Source: UBA9732 sp031935845
Lineage (GTDB): Bacteria; Spirochaetota; Spirochaetia; Sphaerochaetales; Sphaerochaetaceae
Direction of reading: 5' to 3'
Assembly: GCA_031935845.1 (NCBI GenBank)
Contig: JAJBWA010000131.1
Coordinates: 1 to 6,476 of the forward strand
DNA length: 6,476 nucleotides
The translations under genes were made by a program, and so were the position numbers. The notes under the pieces were generated by a model that did no database searches, was not told where the DNA came from, and worked only from the letters and a program-made list of their open reading frames with translations. Positions 6,281 through 6,476 of this stretch are shown one piece after another. Each line of letters starts with the position of its first letter. Position 1 is the stretch's first letter.

Positions 6281-6289
6281 CCACCTCCT
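6281..6289 (-). promoter_or_regulatory. Ribosome binding site of the intron maturase
   Basis: AGGAGGTGG on the minus strand, with AGGAGG at 6289-6284, lies 10 bases before the ATG at 6273. It decides for this start over the in-frame ATGs at 6363, 6330 and 6300. Confidence 0.75.
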
Positions 6290-6476
6290 GTGTGGTACAT
6301 GTCGCCTTCTTGAGGTCTCCATTGCGTCATCGCCTTCCCTCCATCGGCATTACCCGACTTCACTGGTACTATTCGATGATCCGACTTCCCGCTTCCCGTT
6401 TGACCTCCTCACATATTCTGCTTGTAGGTCATACTCCATTCACTGAAGAGGATGCGGGACCTCCCGAGTTGCCGCT
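6290..6476 (-). ncRNA. Group II intron RNA, domains upstream of the maturase (partial)
   Basis: No separate gene is supported here. On the minus strand the segment reads as structured intron RNA leading into the domain IV reading frame, including ATCGAATAGTACCAGTGAAG and the following GGTAATGCC and GGAGGGAAGG stretches common in group II introns. The 5' splice site, most of domain I and the exon-binding sites lie right of the window, so the class and the insertion site cannot be read. Confidence 0.65.

Larger units (their letters stand above)
4854..6476 (-). mobile_element. Group II intron with reverse transcriptase (5' end outside the window)
   Basis: The minus strand carries, from the right edge leftward, structured intron RNA (6476 to about 6290), the maturase gene (6273-4945), domain V (4931-4899) and a putative domain VI region. 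The RNA upstream of the gene contains stretches typical of group II introns, such as TAGTACCAGTGAAGTCGGGT and GGAGGGAAGGCGATGACGC. The 3' end is uncertain: I place it near 4854, where GTGTGAC gives the usual AC ending, but I cannot fold a convincing domain VI with a bulged A. The 5' GTGYG start lies beyond the window. Such introns splice as ribozymes and move by reverse splicing and reverse transcription. The intron is not inside a recognisable gene here. Confidence 0.85.

Noticed and set aside
6274..6363. Longer maturase start at 6363
   Set aside because: The added 30 residues are encoded by what reads as intron RNA. The ATG at 6273 has a strong AGGAGG site and begins the typical RT0 region.

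Overview
This 6.5 kb window is almost entirely mobile DNA. No housekeeping gene is visible. The sequence gives no firm taxonomic marker: it is a bacterial chromosome or plasmid of medium G+C with strong purine-rich Shine-Dalgarno sites. The element types seen here (IS3, tyrosine recombinase trio, group II intron) occur in many phyla, so I do not name an organism.

Layout. (1) Positions 1-559 hold the 3'-truncated orfB (DDE transposase) of an IS3-family insertion sequence, reading rightward, with its 5' end outside the window. (2) Positions 560-4608 form a complete 4049-bp element bounded by 86-bp terminal inverted repeats, 76/86 identical without gaps. It carries only three tyrosine recombinase genes (613, 321 and 337 aa), all rightward and joined by two ATGA stop/start overlaps. 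All three keep the R-K-H-x-x-R-H-Y catalytic set. The layout matches the known 'recombinase in trio' (RIT) class, although the first protein is unusually long. (3) Positions 4609-4713 are a short remnant of a second, different IS3-family orfB on the minus strand. It covers the protein region from the second catalytic Asp to just before the catalytic Glu. (4) Positions 4714-4853 are non-coding and hold a few short repeats. (5) From about 4854 to the right edge lies a minus-strand group II intron: domain V next to the stop codon, an endonuclease-less reverse transcriptase/maturase (442 aa), and the start of the upstream intron RNA, whose 5' end is outside the window.

The main observation is at the recombinase-trio junctions. 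On both sides the element abuts an IS3-type transposase gene at the same protein position, just after the conserved Asp-Asn pair and before the expected catalytic Glu. The two IS fragments differ from each other and both point toward the element. This suggests that the trio targets the conserved DDE site of IS3 transposases, and that the present copy arose by recombination between two such insertions. A second oddity is that the intron reverse transcriptase has Tyr-Asp-Asp where Tyr-Ala-Asp-Asp is expected, an in-frame loss of one residue in the active site.
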